Position numbers and translations under genes: made by a program
Assembly (NCBI GenBank): GCA_013376985.1
Contig: JACABB010000002.1
Coordinates: forward strand, 118,309-182,308
From: Bacteroidales bacterium
GTDB taxonomy: Bacteria > Bacteroidota > Bacteroidia > Bacteroidales > Tenuifilaceae
Direction: 5' to 3'
DNA: 64,000 nucleotides
Part shown: positions 46,501 through 55,484 of the stretch, piece by piece
Numbering within the stretch: position 1 is the stretch's first letter
Layout of the letters: each line of letters begins with the position of its first letter
The notes under the pieces: model-generated
Told to the model about the DNA's origin: nothing
Seen by the model: the letters and a program-made list of their open reading frames with translations, nothing else
Database searches by the model: none

Positions 46501-46962
46501 AACCTTTACAAAGGCTTTTTGTCTTCCTAGTTCCTCAATTGATGCGCCTGTGATTTCTTTATCTAGCGAAGGAGGATAGCAATTTGGCTCTGAATTGTTG
46601 GGAGAGGGAGAACCAGCAATAATATAAGGGATAATTTTTCTATCCTTGTTTATATTTTTAAATGCATCAACCTCAAAATTAACATACTTTGACTCTGCAC
46701 TGTTTGGAGAGCAAACAACAATTAAAGATTTAGAATCCCTTATGTTATTTCGCATTACATCATTAAGATGACTCCCAGAATCTGCTTCATCGCTGTCCAG
46801 AAATATTGGGCTAATTTTTTTGGGTAATTCTGGGATTGTCCCTTTTCGTATAGTTTTAGGTATTCTATAGCCTTCAATTTTACGATGTAGGCTCTTTGCT
46901 TCTTTTGAATCCTTGTGATTATAGCTGATAAATGCGTAATATTTGAATACCTGCTTTTCCAT
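43597..46962 (-). CDS. TIR-domain, transmembrane, beta-propeller-like protein
   Basis: 1121 aa. Residues about 8-140 are a TIR domain (YYAFISYNHKDSKEAKSLHR, IVVCSPNSAESKYVNFEVDA) in which E97 of NFEVDAF occupies the usual NADase-type glutamate position. A single transmembrane helix follows at about 180-198 (WASAATIIIGLFIGILMYAR). Residues about 250-940 contain WD40-like strand repeats (SKDGRRLAVLTNNNELYVYD, SPNGNYLVVGTGDL). TIR-WD40 proteins act in signalling or defence, with NAD+ cleavage known for several TIRs; activity here is not shown. The neighbouring cluster genes are on the same strand. Confidence 0.83.
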   Translation of the reverse strand: MEKQVFKYYAFISYNHKDSKEAKSLHRKIEGYRIPKTIRKGTIPELPKKISPIFLDSDEADSGSHLNDVMRNNIRDSKSLIVVCSPNSAESKYVNFEVDAFKNINKDRKIIPYIIAGSPSPNNSEPNCYPPSLDKEITGASIEELGRQKAFVKVVAGIFDINFDKLWDRHKRRERQRKITWASAATIIIGLFIGILMYARYIQYLKEATINYEKASKLIDDGKTNKGIAYLTKSLENIDYEPSIKKLNSVLIQESYLVLDTITENRQPDFEPYNYWRFNKTLTFYSALETYGFFIKDGKFNVRRNKDSVIIGSIDLYYQGRILPSFRSTQDEKIMLLAEPVYKDEKITQDKFDTFLSESNEFRLRVFHTEPFSLLKDLRIKGALNDVEISPMGNHIVVVYRKENEIETTIEAIPLEKTYKKWERNILGNLQKLSFNPNGIYISARLSKDINTSDEIKIYNIFNPYEDEHSIELSDKVKHYCYSKDGRRLAVLTNNNELYVYDIPECNLTFASRALAGSLNIVSIEFDASDEKLIAKTQKNIFSFLLQKSPFKLSKIRFTQGVTDKLCYNSSKDIIATSHCILGDKGFISFIGGNIKPLKFNHKINVYGFSPNGNYLVVGTGDLLNESSKGDIYVYAFEDSESNINNDSIRINKVYHSKLDCPISKIAFNSKEDRFVAYTVYGGRNTDVCCFSINKNKSIAYNKVSCNDNVDVAEFLNNDELAIGTTNNEVEFWNIKDLKKKNEVKVKYFPIDIALDNSKNIVVASTFNHSLGEINYFDKNGTSLWSSPITTTFGIQKLIVAGNKLIVISESNIVSVFDLKTKSQIVNDIKILGVIKDVILINDNLKILSHYSKEFIFNLKETEQFSTKLGQQSIIQTYDIRTGEELGIPFITNDDIAGLKVYKNDFLYYTSSYFFSDQLASANLNLDTKTLIKIANTIAGYQFNSHGIPEPTLDAFSNLTTKNSLKQWFCSSSEKRRLLPSDNTLLKNQLDLLCDLGCDQVLQSINIYPSYLKAQGEFWFSEAKRIAEKNFFSNNDAKNINQHNSLAMSWSTYFSNNKANAVYSDPEAQLFADFYTQLMVRQHPNSIYTLKERANFCSQTNRLNEYNNYMDKIESITLNDL

Positions 46963-47059
46963 GGTTTATTTTTTTCTACATGAGTACAATAAAATCCTGA
47001 TTCAATATTTATAAAAGGGCAGTAATTCTCTGTTGGGGTTCTATAATAAATTGAATACA

Positions 47060-47650
47060 TTATTTTGCATAAATCCTTTCTGTTTTTAATTCCTGAAGCA
47101 TCTTCTCATAGTCTTGAATAACTCTGTAGTAACTTGGTTTTAGAACAACACTTGAACAATTTTCGTAGATTCTTCTAGTATCTTCTAAATTTCTTTCAAT
47201 TTTTGATATTTGTATATCAATTTCATCTTTGCTTCTATTGGATTTAGGTTTATTAATATCTGGAATATTATCCATCCACGAAGGAGTCATTATATCTTTA
47301 TCTATGAAGGTATTATAATTTTGCAGAGGAACGTAAATCCAATAATAGCTGGACCCATCAGGATACGTTATAATTAATTTCTCACCAGATTGCCAAATCC
47401 AATTATCTGATAACCCTACTGTGAAATAACTTCCAGAAGATAATTTACAATCCCAAGATTTTTCCTGATCCAATTGTTCATTAATACATTTAATTTTAAT
47501 CTGGACACTATTTTGAGAAATATTTGTGCCTTTGAAATAGACAAACATATTCCCCGAATAGTCTGTACCATTAAGAAATCCGCCTGATATCTGTCCAATT
47601 GACAATAGCGATACTAAAGTAAATAATAGTGTAAAAATCATTTTTTTCAT
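47060..47650 (-). CDS. Small secreted protein of unknown family
   Basis: 196 aa with a signal peptide (MKKMIFTLLFTLVSLLSIGQ). The mature part shows a beta-rich segment (FLNGTDYSGNMFVYFKGTNI, DGSSYYWIYVPLQ) and a C-terminal coiled coil (EIDIQISKIERNLEDTRRIY). I do not recognise it. It lies 97 nt before the TIR gene, on the same strand as the caspase gene, and is probably exported to the periplasm or surface. Confidence 0.68.
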   Translation of the reverse strand: MKKMIFTLLFTLVSLLSIGQISGGFLNGTDYSGNMFVYFKGTNISQNSVQIKIKCINEQLDQEKSWDCKLSSGSYFTVGLSDNWIWQSGEKLIITYPDGSSYYWIYVPLQNYNTFIDKDIMTPSWMDNIPDINKPKSNRSKDEIDIQISKIERNLEDTRRIYENCSSVVLKPSYYRVIQDYEKMLQELKTERIYAK

Positions 47651-47745
47651 AATTCACTGTTTTTAAAATGTATAGTCTAAAGAAATATTTGTCTTTATCT
47701 CATTTTAATTTTCTTCAAATATCATTTATCGCAATTTTGGGCACA

Positions 47746-47785
47746 ACATCAAAAACAATGATTTTAATATCCTCAGAAGTGAGGA
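47746..47785. repeat. 40-bp repeat, copy A (upstream of the small secreted gene)
   Basis: It matches 55603-55642 in 39 of 40 positions. The end holds CCTCAGAAGTGAGG, a 5-bp inverted repeat around GAAG. It lies downstream of the caspase gene and upstream of the small secreted gene. Confidence 0.85.
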
Positions 47786-47788
47786 TTG

Positions 47789-48757
47789 TTAGATTCTGTT
47801 ATCCTTTACTAATCTCCAGTAGTGATATCCCAAATTTGTAAGTTTACATGCCTTTGAATTCATTGCTGCGAAATACATAAATTGCTCATCGATAGGTACA
47901 ACTAGTCCAATGCTTTGTAGTTTTTGAAGATCTTTGAATTTTGCAACATTTTCAAGTTTTGCGTATGGCTCTACTACTTTATGCTCTATATGCAAAGTGT
48001 TTGTATCCTCATAGGATGGATCTAAAGGATAGTGTTCTACTGGTGTAGGAAAATATTCCGTTAATCTTCTCAAAACCTCAATAGGAACTTGAGGCACTAT
48101 TGTTCGTAGCGAAATAAATTTTGTGATATTCGTTTTAAAAACAGGACGTTGATCCCACGATCCTAAAGCCTGATCGATATACGCATAAACACTACCCGGC
48201 GTAATATGACCATTGAGGTCTGCTGCACCACCATGTAAAGCGTCAAGCAACAAATTTGTAAAAACGCCGTGTCCGTTAATTTCTAAGGATGTCTCATTAT
48301 CCTTGCTTGCGGTAAGTATCGAAACTCCCTTCGCAATATGAGCGGATCTGTCTCCTGTTATTTTGGGAGAACCAAATGCGCCAGAGTAGCAACAATCAAG
48401 TATAATTACCCGATTTTTTGCCTCTGATGCATTTGCAGCAATAAGAATCTCATCCATCGAAACCCCCTCATCATTCCGTTCATAATCGGGAGTTACGATA
48501 TAACCGCCAAGTTCGTTAATAAAACCATGCCCAGAAAAATAGAATAGTGCGGTATCACTATCTCCACTAAATAATTCAAGAATTAATTTCCTTAAGTTTG
48601 CTTTTGTTGGAACATCTGTTTTTAGTTTTACGTCGAAATTTGGAGTACCGTCACCATTCTTTTCAATGATACTCGCAAACGCTTCTGCATCATTAACACA
48701 CCCGCTAAGAGGTGCGCTGGGGTATTTGTTTATACCAATAACAAGGGCTTTCTTCAT
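47789..48757 (-). CDS. Caspase family (C14) peptidase
   Basis: 322 aa from ATG 48757; a longer frame to 48835 adds only a low-quality lead. The caspase fold begins MKKALVIGINKYPSAPLSGC with catalytic H77 (FYFSGHGF) and C123 (DCCYSG, the second Cys), and GVFTNLLLDAL helps to place the p10-like part. The C-terminal about 90 residues (ALKPV-type linker absent; TNLGYHYWRLVKDN at the end) contain a winged-helix-like tail. There is no signal peptide, so it is probably cytoplasmic. Such caspases serve as cleavage effectors in several known prokaryotic defence systems. Confidence 0.88.
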   Translation of the reverse strand: MKKALVIGINKYPSAPLSGCVNDAEAFASIIEKNGDGTPNFDVKLKTDVPTKANLRKLILELFSGDSDTALFYFSGHGFINELGGYIVTPDYERNDEGVSMDEILIAANASEAKNRVIILDCCYSGAFGSPKITGDRSAHIAKGVSILTASKDNETSLEINGHGVFTNLLLDALHGGAADLNGHITPGSVYAYIDQALGSWDQRPVFKTNITKFISLRTIVPQVPIEVLRRLTEYFPTPVEHYPLDPSYEDTNTLHIEHKVVEPYAKLENVAKFKDLQKLQSIGLVVPIDEQFMYFAAMNSKACKLTNLGYHYWRLVKDNRI

Positions 48758-48807
48758 GATTTTAAAGTTTTTATTTGTTAGAATTTTGTGTATTCTATTT
48801 CTACACT

Positions 48808-49905
48808 TTACCTTTTTGTGATCCTGTTTTTCCAATGCAATGCGTCTTTTTGGATATTTTCATATTTATTAGAGTGCAATTTTCTAAGGAATTCTTGATT
48901 TATTTTCCAGCCAACGTTACCTTCAACATATGATAATTCATCTAATTCCTCATTATCAAACGCGTGACATTTTTTTAATGTAACTTCTAGTTCATCGATA
49001 AAAGTCTTTCTTGGATGAATTAAAACAAACATGGAAATAATGTCCACAATTTCAAGTTTTGTTGAAACCAAAAAGTTTTTGACTAAGCCTGAACTAGGAT
49101 TGTTCTCAATATCTGTAATATAACTTGCTACAAATTCAATATGCCTATAAATGAATTTTACCCAATCAAACTGGGTTGTTGGTTCTGTACTAACGACAAC
49201 TTCTAAATCATCAAAACCAAACCTCGATAAATATTCTTTAACTGCTGAATATTTAAGGCTATTATAAATTGACAACGCATTTTTAAACTCCATTGAACTT
49301 ATTATTTCAGAAATAAATTCAATACCAACATTGTAAATATTAACGATATTCTTTAGGTTGTCAATTATCTCGAAAAGGACACTTGATGGGATACGATAAA
49401 TAATTTGCTCCATCACAAGAGCAAAATGTCTTGTAAATACACATTTAAAACTTTCCAAACTATTAAATGTCCAATAAACTCCAATTGATTTATATTCTTC
49501 TTTAAAAAGGTTAATCTTTAAGAGTTCAGCTTCATTAATTGAATGAATAGGTATAGGAATTTCTGAAAAATAAAGCATTATATCTTTTTCTAATTTTATT
49601 CCTAATCTTAGCTCCTCTTCTGTACCCGAGCGAGTTAACCCTGTTGGTGTGCCAAAATGAGACCAAAATATCCCTACTATTAAGTCGGCATCTGTTACTA
49701 TTTGTTTATTTACTAGTTGCTGAGCCCTATCTCCACTTTCAGGGTAAGAATTTACACTCCAGTGAGAGACGGTTACGATACAATTCTGACTTTTACTGTT
49801 TATTTCGTTCCACTGATTAATCACCTCATTTATAATGCTTATTTCATTTTTTATGTCTGTTGGGCACGAAATTAGCACTGAGTATTTTTTTTGATATTTT
49901 AGCAT
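48808..49905 (-). CDS. DUF4062-like (TIR-fold) protein
   Basis: 365 aa. The N-terminal about 150 residues (KYSVLISCPTDIKNEISIIN, DADLIVGIFWSHFGTPTG, SGTEEELRLGIKLEKDIMLY) follow the DUF4062 pattern, a TIR-like Rossmann domain found in signalling and conflict proteins. The C-terminal half is helical with no recognised family. It starts upstream of the caspase gene with a 50-nt gap, so the two are likely co-transcribed. Function inferred from context only. Confidence 0.75.
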   Translation of the reverse strand: MLKYQKKYSVLISCPTDIKNEISIINEVINQWNEINSKSQNCIVTVSHWSVNSYPESGDRAQQLVNKQIVTDADLIVGIFWSHFGTPTGLTRSGTEEELRLGIKLEKDIMLYFSEIPIPIHSINEAELLKINLFKEEYKSIGVYWTFNSLESFKCVFTRHFALVMEQIIYRIPSSVLFEIIDNLKNIVNIYNVGIEFISEIISSMEFKNALSIYNSLKYSAVKEYLSRFGFDDLEVVVSTEPTTQFDWVKFIYRHIEFVASYITDIENNPSSGLVKNFLVSTKLEIVDIISMFVLIHPRKTFIDELEVTLKKCHAFDNEELDELSYVEGNVGWKINQEFLRKLHSNKYENIQKDALHWKNRITKR

Positions 49906-50131
49906 CTTTAATTAATTGCATCCATGTTAGTATCGCCATCAATATATCCCAATTTCTAGGGTATCCATTTTGACATCTCGGCATTTGGCGAAATGGCGAG
50001 CAGTAATGACTTGGATGATTTCATTATTGTACAACAGGCAACAAAAAGAACTGTCTGTATGGTTAACCAAACAATGCCCCCTACGGAAATCTTATACCCC
50101 TATTTATTCATTATCTTCCGCTCATTAAATA
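49906..50131. other. Gap between the DUF4062 and DUF4407 genes
   Basis: 226 nt. A 45-codon plus-strand frame occurs here but has no features that support it. The break may separate two transcripts within the cluster. Confidence 0.4.
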
Positions 50132-52897
50132 TTAATTTTCAGAGAATACAGGATCTTTAGGCATATCAGGAATGTCGGTCTGTTTGAAAGGCTCTTTTCC
50201 TAAATTTTCATCATCCATAGGATCTCCAATAATAGCATCATGCTGGGTTTTGTACCAACGGCGGTAAGTTGCTAGAATAATTCTCCTTTTCATATCTAAG
50301 ACTTCATCAAATAACTTCTTATTCTTTTCATTTAATTGTGTCTCCATATAATCAGGCTTCTTTTCTATTAAAATCTGGATAGGTGTTAGTTTTTGAAAAT
50401 CATTGGCACTATTAGTTATTTTTTTATATTCATCCTCACCAAAGATATATGGTGTAACCTGTTTAAAATTACTACTATCCAGTTTATTAAATGCTTTTAA
50501 TAATCCTATTCGCATTTTAAATTGATCAAATGTTTTCTCTTGGTGTAAATAATTATCGTAAAGCCCATCGGCTAACATCATTTTATAGATTACGGGGGAA
50601 ATATCTATTAAAATTAATAATAGCATAATTAATCCAATTGGTGTAAATATTAAGAAATACCACCAGACATGAAGTATACTGTCCCAAAAACTACCTTTAG
50701 TTTTTCCATCATTAGTTATATAACTTGCCCAATCCCATGGTTTATAATCTTTCATTGCGATTGAATGAAGTGCAAATAATAGTGATAGTAAACCCGTATT
50801 TGTATAATATTCATTGTTGAATTTATCATTTAATGATTTTTCTAATCTATTCAAAGTAGAAAGAGAATTGTAATATCTGATTGAATCTTCTTTGGCTTGT
50901 TGATCCTTAAAACTTTTAGCAGTTTGTTTCGCTGCTTTATAATCTTCTAAATTTTTCTCTGTTACTGTTTTTTTTGTCTCTATCTTTATATACTTGGTTA
51001 CCATTTTTTTTGCAATACTATCATACAATTGAACTGGACTTGTTTTTTTTTCTCCATCAATAGGCTTTTCTCGGGTATAGTCTTCTTCTTTTTTTTCATC
51101 TATAGTTTTCTGATTCTTCTGTAAATTATTATCCCAATTTTCTTTATATGTTTTAACTATTTCTGATTGGGCTAAATATTCATTATTGGTAGATGTTTTG
51201 TGTCTTACACACTCTTCTCTAATCTCCTCTTTAAAAATCCTTAGCTCTATAGGGGCTGAAATCACAATCCCTAGGAAAATTGCGATAACAATACGAGGGA
51301 GAGCATTTCGAAATTCTTGTCTGCTAATCTTAACTTCGCCATCGGAATACATTGTATTAGTAATAAACCGATCTAAAAAGAAAATCATGCTTCCCCAAAA
51401 GGTACAAAACAAAATACGAACCCACCACAAATCAAAAATCAATTCGATTGCAATGTATCCAGAAAATGCAGCCATAATGGCTGTAAAAAGAATCACAGTG
51501 CCTATCCCCATATTTTTTGTATGGTCGGCAGGGCACATTCTCAATAATTCTTTGTCGGCACCGGCACACCACCAAGTAAACTCTTTGAACCAGTCACAAC
51601 GTTTTTCTTTACCTTGCTCCCGAATGCTTTTAATTTCTTCTATTCTTTCATACATTATTTGTTCAGGAGTCCGATTATCTGTTAAATTATCTGAAAAAGA
51701 AAATAGTTGTGGATTGATCTTAAATTGAGGTAAATGAAAATCTTTTACATCTTTATAACCATACTTGGGCGGAGAAGGAATGGAACCATCCCTACCCTTT
51801 AGTGATTCTAAAAAATCTTCTTCCGATCCCAAGTATCCATTATCTTTCCAGATTTCATATGCTGACTTTCCCTGTGATCCTTCTTTTCCCCTGTCTCCTT
51901 TTACGCTTTCCGGATTAGTTGTCTCTCCTTTTTGATTTCGGAAATACAAATTTCCTCTTTCATCAAAATGGGGCCTAAAAATATCTCCCGGGTCACCTTT
52001 TTCTCCTTTCCGCGCTTCCTGTATCCAATTTAGAAAATCAACCTCATCGCCTTCATAGCCTTCGTTTTTCCAAATCTGGAAAGCCGAAGCTCCATCCAAA
52101 CCATCTTTGCCTGGTTTTCCATCAGCACCTTTTAACGATACAAGGAAATCATCAATGCTTCTCTGTTTATTCTTTGCAAGCCACAAATCATACACAGAAG
52201 TCCCATTCTCGCCATTCTTTCCGTTAACCCCTTTTAAAGAGTTAAAAAAATCTTTTTCATTGCCTGGGTTACCTTGAGATTTCCAAACCTCGTATGCCGA
52301 TGCACCGTTTTTTCCATTTTCGCCATCTCTTCCTTTCAATGACTGAAAAAAATCATCCATATTCCCGGGATGTTCAGAATTTTGCCTAGCTAGCCAAAGA
52401 TCGAAAGTCGATGCCCCATTTTGGCCATTTGCCCCATTGATTCCTTTTAATGAATTGATGAAATCGTTAAAATTTCCCTGATGTTCTTTTGCCCACTCTT
52501 CATAAGCAGATTTACCTGATTCTCCGTTAGTACCCTTAATTATCCAAGGTTCTGTTATTGGTTTTCCGTCTTTTTTAATTGTAAAGGTTCCTGTTGCATC
52601 ATCATATTCAAAAGTGAAAGAGGTGGTGGTACTATTTTCTGATTGTTTTGAATTAGAAGATTGATCTGACTTTAAATTATCTTTGTTCTCTCCATTATGA
52701 TCAGTTGTATCGTGATTTGCTTGAGAAGCTTCTTTGGCATTAAGTGAATTCCATTTATTAACATTTACATGATCAACGACTTGACTATCAGAGGTAGTAT
52801 AAGTCACATAGGTGTCATCAAACTTCAGTACAGTAATTTTTTTCCCTTTAACGGAATATTGGAATCCTTGTTTGGGTACAGGAATAAACTTGCTCAT
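50132..52897 (-). CDS. Collagen-like repeat protein fused to a DUF4407 membrane domain
   Basis: 921 aa. After a short N-terminal domain, residues about 115-370 hold six units of roughly 40 aa: a G-x-x stretch (DGENGKNG) followed by ASAYEVWKSQGNPGNEKDFF and then SLKG. This pattern occurs in phage-tail and surface collagen-like proteins. The second half is a DUF4407 membrane protein (WWCAGADKELLRMCPADHTK, MGIGTVILFTAIMAAFSGYI, IVIAIFLGIVISAPIELRIF) with a coiled-coil region and further helices (WWYFLIFTPIGLIMLLLILI). It begins 10 nt after the GTPase gene. A membrane partner of the GTPase is inferred. Confidence 0.8.
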   Translation of the reverse strand: MSKFIPVPKQGFQYSVKGKKITVLKFDDTYVTYTTSDSQVVDHVNVNKWNSLNAKEASQANHDTTDHNGENKDNLKSDQSSNSKQSENSTTTSFTFEYDDATGTFTIKKDGKPITEPWIIKGTNGESGKSAYEEWAKEHQGNFNDFINSLKGINGANGQNGASTFDLWLARQNSEHPGNMDDFFQSLKGRDGENGKNGASAYEVWKSQGNPGNEKDFFNSLKGVNGKNGENGTSVYDLWLAKNKQRSIDDFLVSLKGADGKPGKDGLDGASAFQIWKNEGYEGDEVDFLNWIQEARKGEKGDPGDIFRPHFDERGNLYFRNQKGETTNPESVKGDRGKEGSQGKSAYEIWKDNGYLGSEEDFLESLKGRDGSIPSPPKYGYKDVKDFHLPQFKINPQLFSFSDNLTDNRTPEQIMYERIEEIKSIREQGKEKRCDWFKEFTWWCAGADKELLRMCPADHTKNMGIGTVILFTAIMAAFSGYIAIELIFDLWWVRILFCTFWGSMIFFLDRFITNTMYSDGEVKISRQEFRNALPRIVIAIFLGIVISAPIELRIFKEEIREECVRHKTSTNNEYLAQSEIVKTYKENWDNNLQKNQKTIDEKKEEDYTREKPIDGEKKTSPVQLYDSIAKKMVTKYIKIETKKTVTEKNLEDYKAAKQTAKSFKDQQAKEDSIRYYNSLSTLNRLEKSLNDKFNNEYYTNTGLLSLLFALHSIAMKDYKPWDWASYITNDGKTKGSFWDSILHVWWYFLIFTPIGLIMLLLILIDISPVIYKMMLADGLYDNYLHQEKTFDQFKMRIGLLKAFNKLDSSNFKQVTPYIFGEDEYKKITNSANDFQKLTPIQILIEKKPDYMETQLNEKNKKLFDEVLDMKRRIILATYRRWYKTQHDAIIGDPMDDENLGKEPFKQTDIPDMPKDPVFSEN

Positions 52898-52907
52898 AAT
52901 TTATTGA

Positions 52908-55484
52908 TTATTTGGTTTTGTGGAAATTAATTTTAGAATCCCAATCAGAAATAACTCTCTGTAATAACTTAAATTCTGGATCGGCAATTTTATCAAAATT
53001 ATCAAGGAAGAACTGTATCAAGGCATCATATTCAGGATGTGGCATACCAGCCGGAATTCCAATTGCAAATATTAAATCAACAAAATCTCTAATCGGTTTG
53101 TAAAACTCATCATTTGCAGGTGATAAAAACTTTTGTATTTGTTTGAAATCATTGAAATCATAGTGCAGTCTCTGCTTGATTTCTGATTCTATATTATAAA
53201 GACTATGGGCAAATTCATAACAAATTGAATCATAATCGTCAAAATAACTTGTACTAAAGTGATTTGCAAATAAACAATTGTTAATACTTGTATTAATATT
53301 TCCAATTACGGTTTCTTCTATTGTAATTTTACATTTTTCAAATTTCTTAAATGGAATAAAAAGTGAAGTGTATATATTACCACCCATTTCAAGTATTTGA
53401 ATAAAGTGAGATAACCAATTTTCTTCATTATCGGAGATAAAATTTAAACGTCCTTCCTTAATGAATATATTAATTATCTTAGTTTTGAGTGAAGAAATGG
53501 AATAATTGATATTTGAGTTATTTATAATCTCACAAAAAGCTTTTGAATATTCTTTATATAAATCTTTTTTTATAAGTTCATATTTTGTGAATTCTATGTG
53601 CGAGATATAATCGTTTTCACTAATCGATGTCGTAATAACTTGTTTGGTGTAGTCGATTTTAAAATCAATAGTATCCTCTTCTTCATTCTCTTTCAAAAGT
53701 TTTCCTGTTGTATCTGAAGGGAATTCTTTAATTGTTCCTTTTGATAATATTCCCAATAAAATAGATTTATTTTTATTGTTGCACAAATCACAAATTGGCT
53801 TAGAAATAGGTTCTAAATCTGTATTTATATCTGATGGGATTATATTATTTATGGAACGATAAATATTATTAAGGTGTTCCCTTACGTGATTTCTTTTGTC
53901 TTTGGGCAAGTATTTATCTATTCCTGATATTTTTTCAAGAACTGAACTATATGCTATTTCAGTTTCTTTAATTTGTGATTTTACTTTTGTAAAAAATGCT
54001 TCATCTACATTTACAATTGTTGAAGACATAATATCCAGAATCTGATAAAAAAATTTCTGAAGCATTTGCGGTTCATGCTGGCAGTCAATTTGAGCAACAT
54101 GACCGGATATACCTTCTTTTAATAATTCGTCGAGATCATATGACAGATGTATTCCTTCGATTCTCTGTTTATTATTGTAAAAAGGTGTATTTAGATGATT
54201 AAGTATTCCCTCTCGGGTTGCACTAATTAATGGATTATAATCCTGTCTGTTGATTCCTGATAAATTAAATAAATAGAAGAGCCAATCCTGTGCATTTCTT
54301 TCATTAACACATTTCAATAATAACTTATGAAATTCTTGTGCTAATGTCGGCTCTATACCAACTGTTGTTTTAAATAAATCAATAGCAATATCTAACTCTT
54401 TTTTCAAAGCATTTTCTAAAGCCTCATAGACTCCTAATCGTGCTTCACCATAGCCTGGATTATCAACAATATGTATTTCACCAACTTCTTCTCCACATAA
54501 CCGAAAATTAGTATAAACTTCAACATGCTCAACAGCCAAAACTTTATAAATAATTTGAGGAGTTTCATTTCCATTTAAATTATATTCCTCATCCGGTTTT
54601 GCTAAAAAAGACACAAATGGACGATATAATTCTTTATTCCGTGTCAGTTCTGTAATTACACCAATTTTCCCGGTAAGATGTCGAGAATAGTCGCAGGCGT
54701 GTTCAATGTATTCCCTAAAAATATTATATCTTTCAATGTTTTCTTCATTAACCGGGGACTGATATTCAATCAGAGTTTTTATCCGTTTACATTCTGCTTC
54801 AAATGCATCCGTAGTAGTACATTCATTAAAAATAAAAGGTTTACCAACTTTTTGAATGTATTCGTTCATTAACTGGCACATTTTATTTAAAGAATAGAAA
54901 TAAATATTAGCCTTATTATTATCCGATTTTATGTCTGCCCCATTTGTATTTAGTAAAGTCTTATCATCAAGATTTTTTGTTGCATTTATATCTTTCCCAT
55001 TTATGATATCAATAGTTGTTCCTGTACATTTCCCATATTGGGATAAAGGAACAATATATGAATCAAGACCTGTCAGTTTAGCTATTGTTATACTTTTCCC
55101 ATATCGCCAAGGGCCAACTAAGCCTAGATTAAGCCAAGATCTTCCAACACGGGCAAAAGCTTCATCAAAATCACCAGTCTGTTTATCAGTTGTTAATAGA
55201 TTAAGTTTTTGGCTAAAATCATCTGTTCTAAGCAATAAATCATGCCAGCATGTTTCTAAATTTGGAGTTGTATTTATTAATTTAATCCACATCGAATTGC
55301 TTTTAAAAGCATAAATATTATTACGCAATTCAACCCATTGTTGAATTTTTTCATGAGTGGCTTTGTATTCTTTTCTGAGTGATTGCCGCTTTATAACAAT
55401 CTTATTTACCCGTTCTTTTACTGATAAATTTTGCATTTTAGGTTTTTCATCAACCAAAACTTCATTCAATAAATTTTCTGACAT
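52908..55484 (-). CDS. Dynamin-like large GTPase
   Basis: 858 aa. GTPase motifs are readable: G1 GPWRYGKS (124-131), G2 near CTGTT (153-157), G3 DNPG (341-344), G4-like NRQD (412-415) and G5-like SAT (421-423). An N-terminal helical region of about 100 residues precedes them, and the C-terminal 400 residues are mostly helical (QIKETEIAYSSVLEKISGID and following). The large size with helices on both sides suits a dynamin superfamily or other large GTPase. A long insertion separates G2 and G3. It is the first gene of the minus-strand cluster. Membrane remodelling or sensing is inferred, not shown. Confidence 0.76.
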   Translation of the reverse strand: MSENLLNEVLVDEKPKMQNLSVKERVNKIVIKRQSLRKEYKATHEKIQQWVELRNNIYAFKSNSMWIKLINTTPNLETCWHDLLLRTDDFSQKLNLLTTDKQTGDFDEAFARVGRSWLNLGLVGPWRYGKSITIAKLTGLDSYIVPLSQYGKCTGTTIDIINGKDINATKNLDDKTLLNTNGADIKSDNNKANIYFYSLNKMCQLMNEYIQKVGKPFIFNECTTTDAFEAECKRIKTLIEYQSPVNEENIERYNIFREYIEHACDYSRHLTGKIGVITELTRNKELYRPFVSFLAKPDEEYNLNGNETPQIIYKVLAVEHVEVYTNFRLCGEEVGEIHIVDNPGYGEARLGVYEALENALKKELDIAIDLFKTTVGIEPTLAQEFHKLLLKCVNERNAQDWLFYLFNLSGINRQDYNPLISATREGILNHLNTPFYNNKQRIEGIHLSYDLDELLKEGISGHVAQIDCQHEPQMLQKFFYQILDIMSSTIVNVDEAFFTKVKSQIKETEIAYSSVLEKISGIDKYLPKDKRNHVREHLNNIYRSINNIIPSDINTDLEPISKPICDLCNNKNKSILLGILSKGTIKEFPSDTTGKLLKENEEEDTIDFKIDYTKQVITTSISENDYISHIEFTKYELIKKDLYKEYSKAFCEIINNSNINYSISSLKTKIINIFIKEGRLNFISDNEENWLSHFIQILEMGGNIYTSLFIPFKKFEKCKITIEETVIGNINTSINNCLFANHFSTSYFDDYDSICYEFAHSLYNIESEIKQRLHYDFNDFKQIQKFLSPANDEFYKPIRDFVDLIFAIGIPAGMPHPEYDALIQFFLDNFDKIADPEFKLLQRVISDWDSKINFHKTK

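Noticed and set aside
46755-47060. Minus-strand 101-codon frame overlapping the TIR gene start
   Set aside because: Lies in another frame over the TIR gene's N-terminal coding region, with no domain of its own.
49981-50131. 45-codon plus-strand frame between the DUF4062 and DUF4407 genes
   Set aside because: No GG leader, signal peptide or family resemblance, so not called as a precursor peptide.
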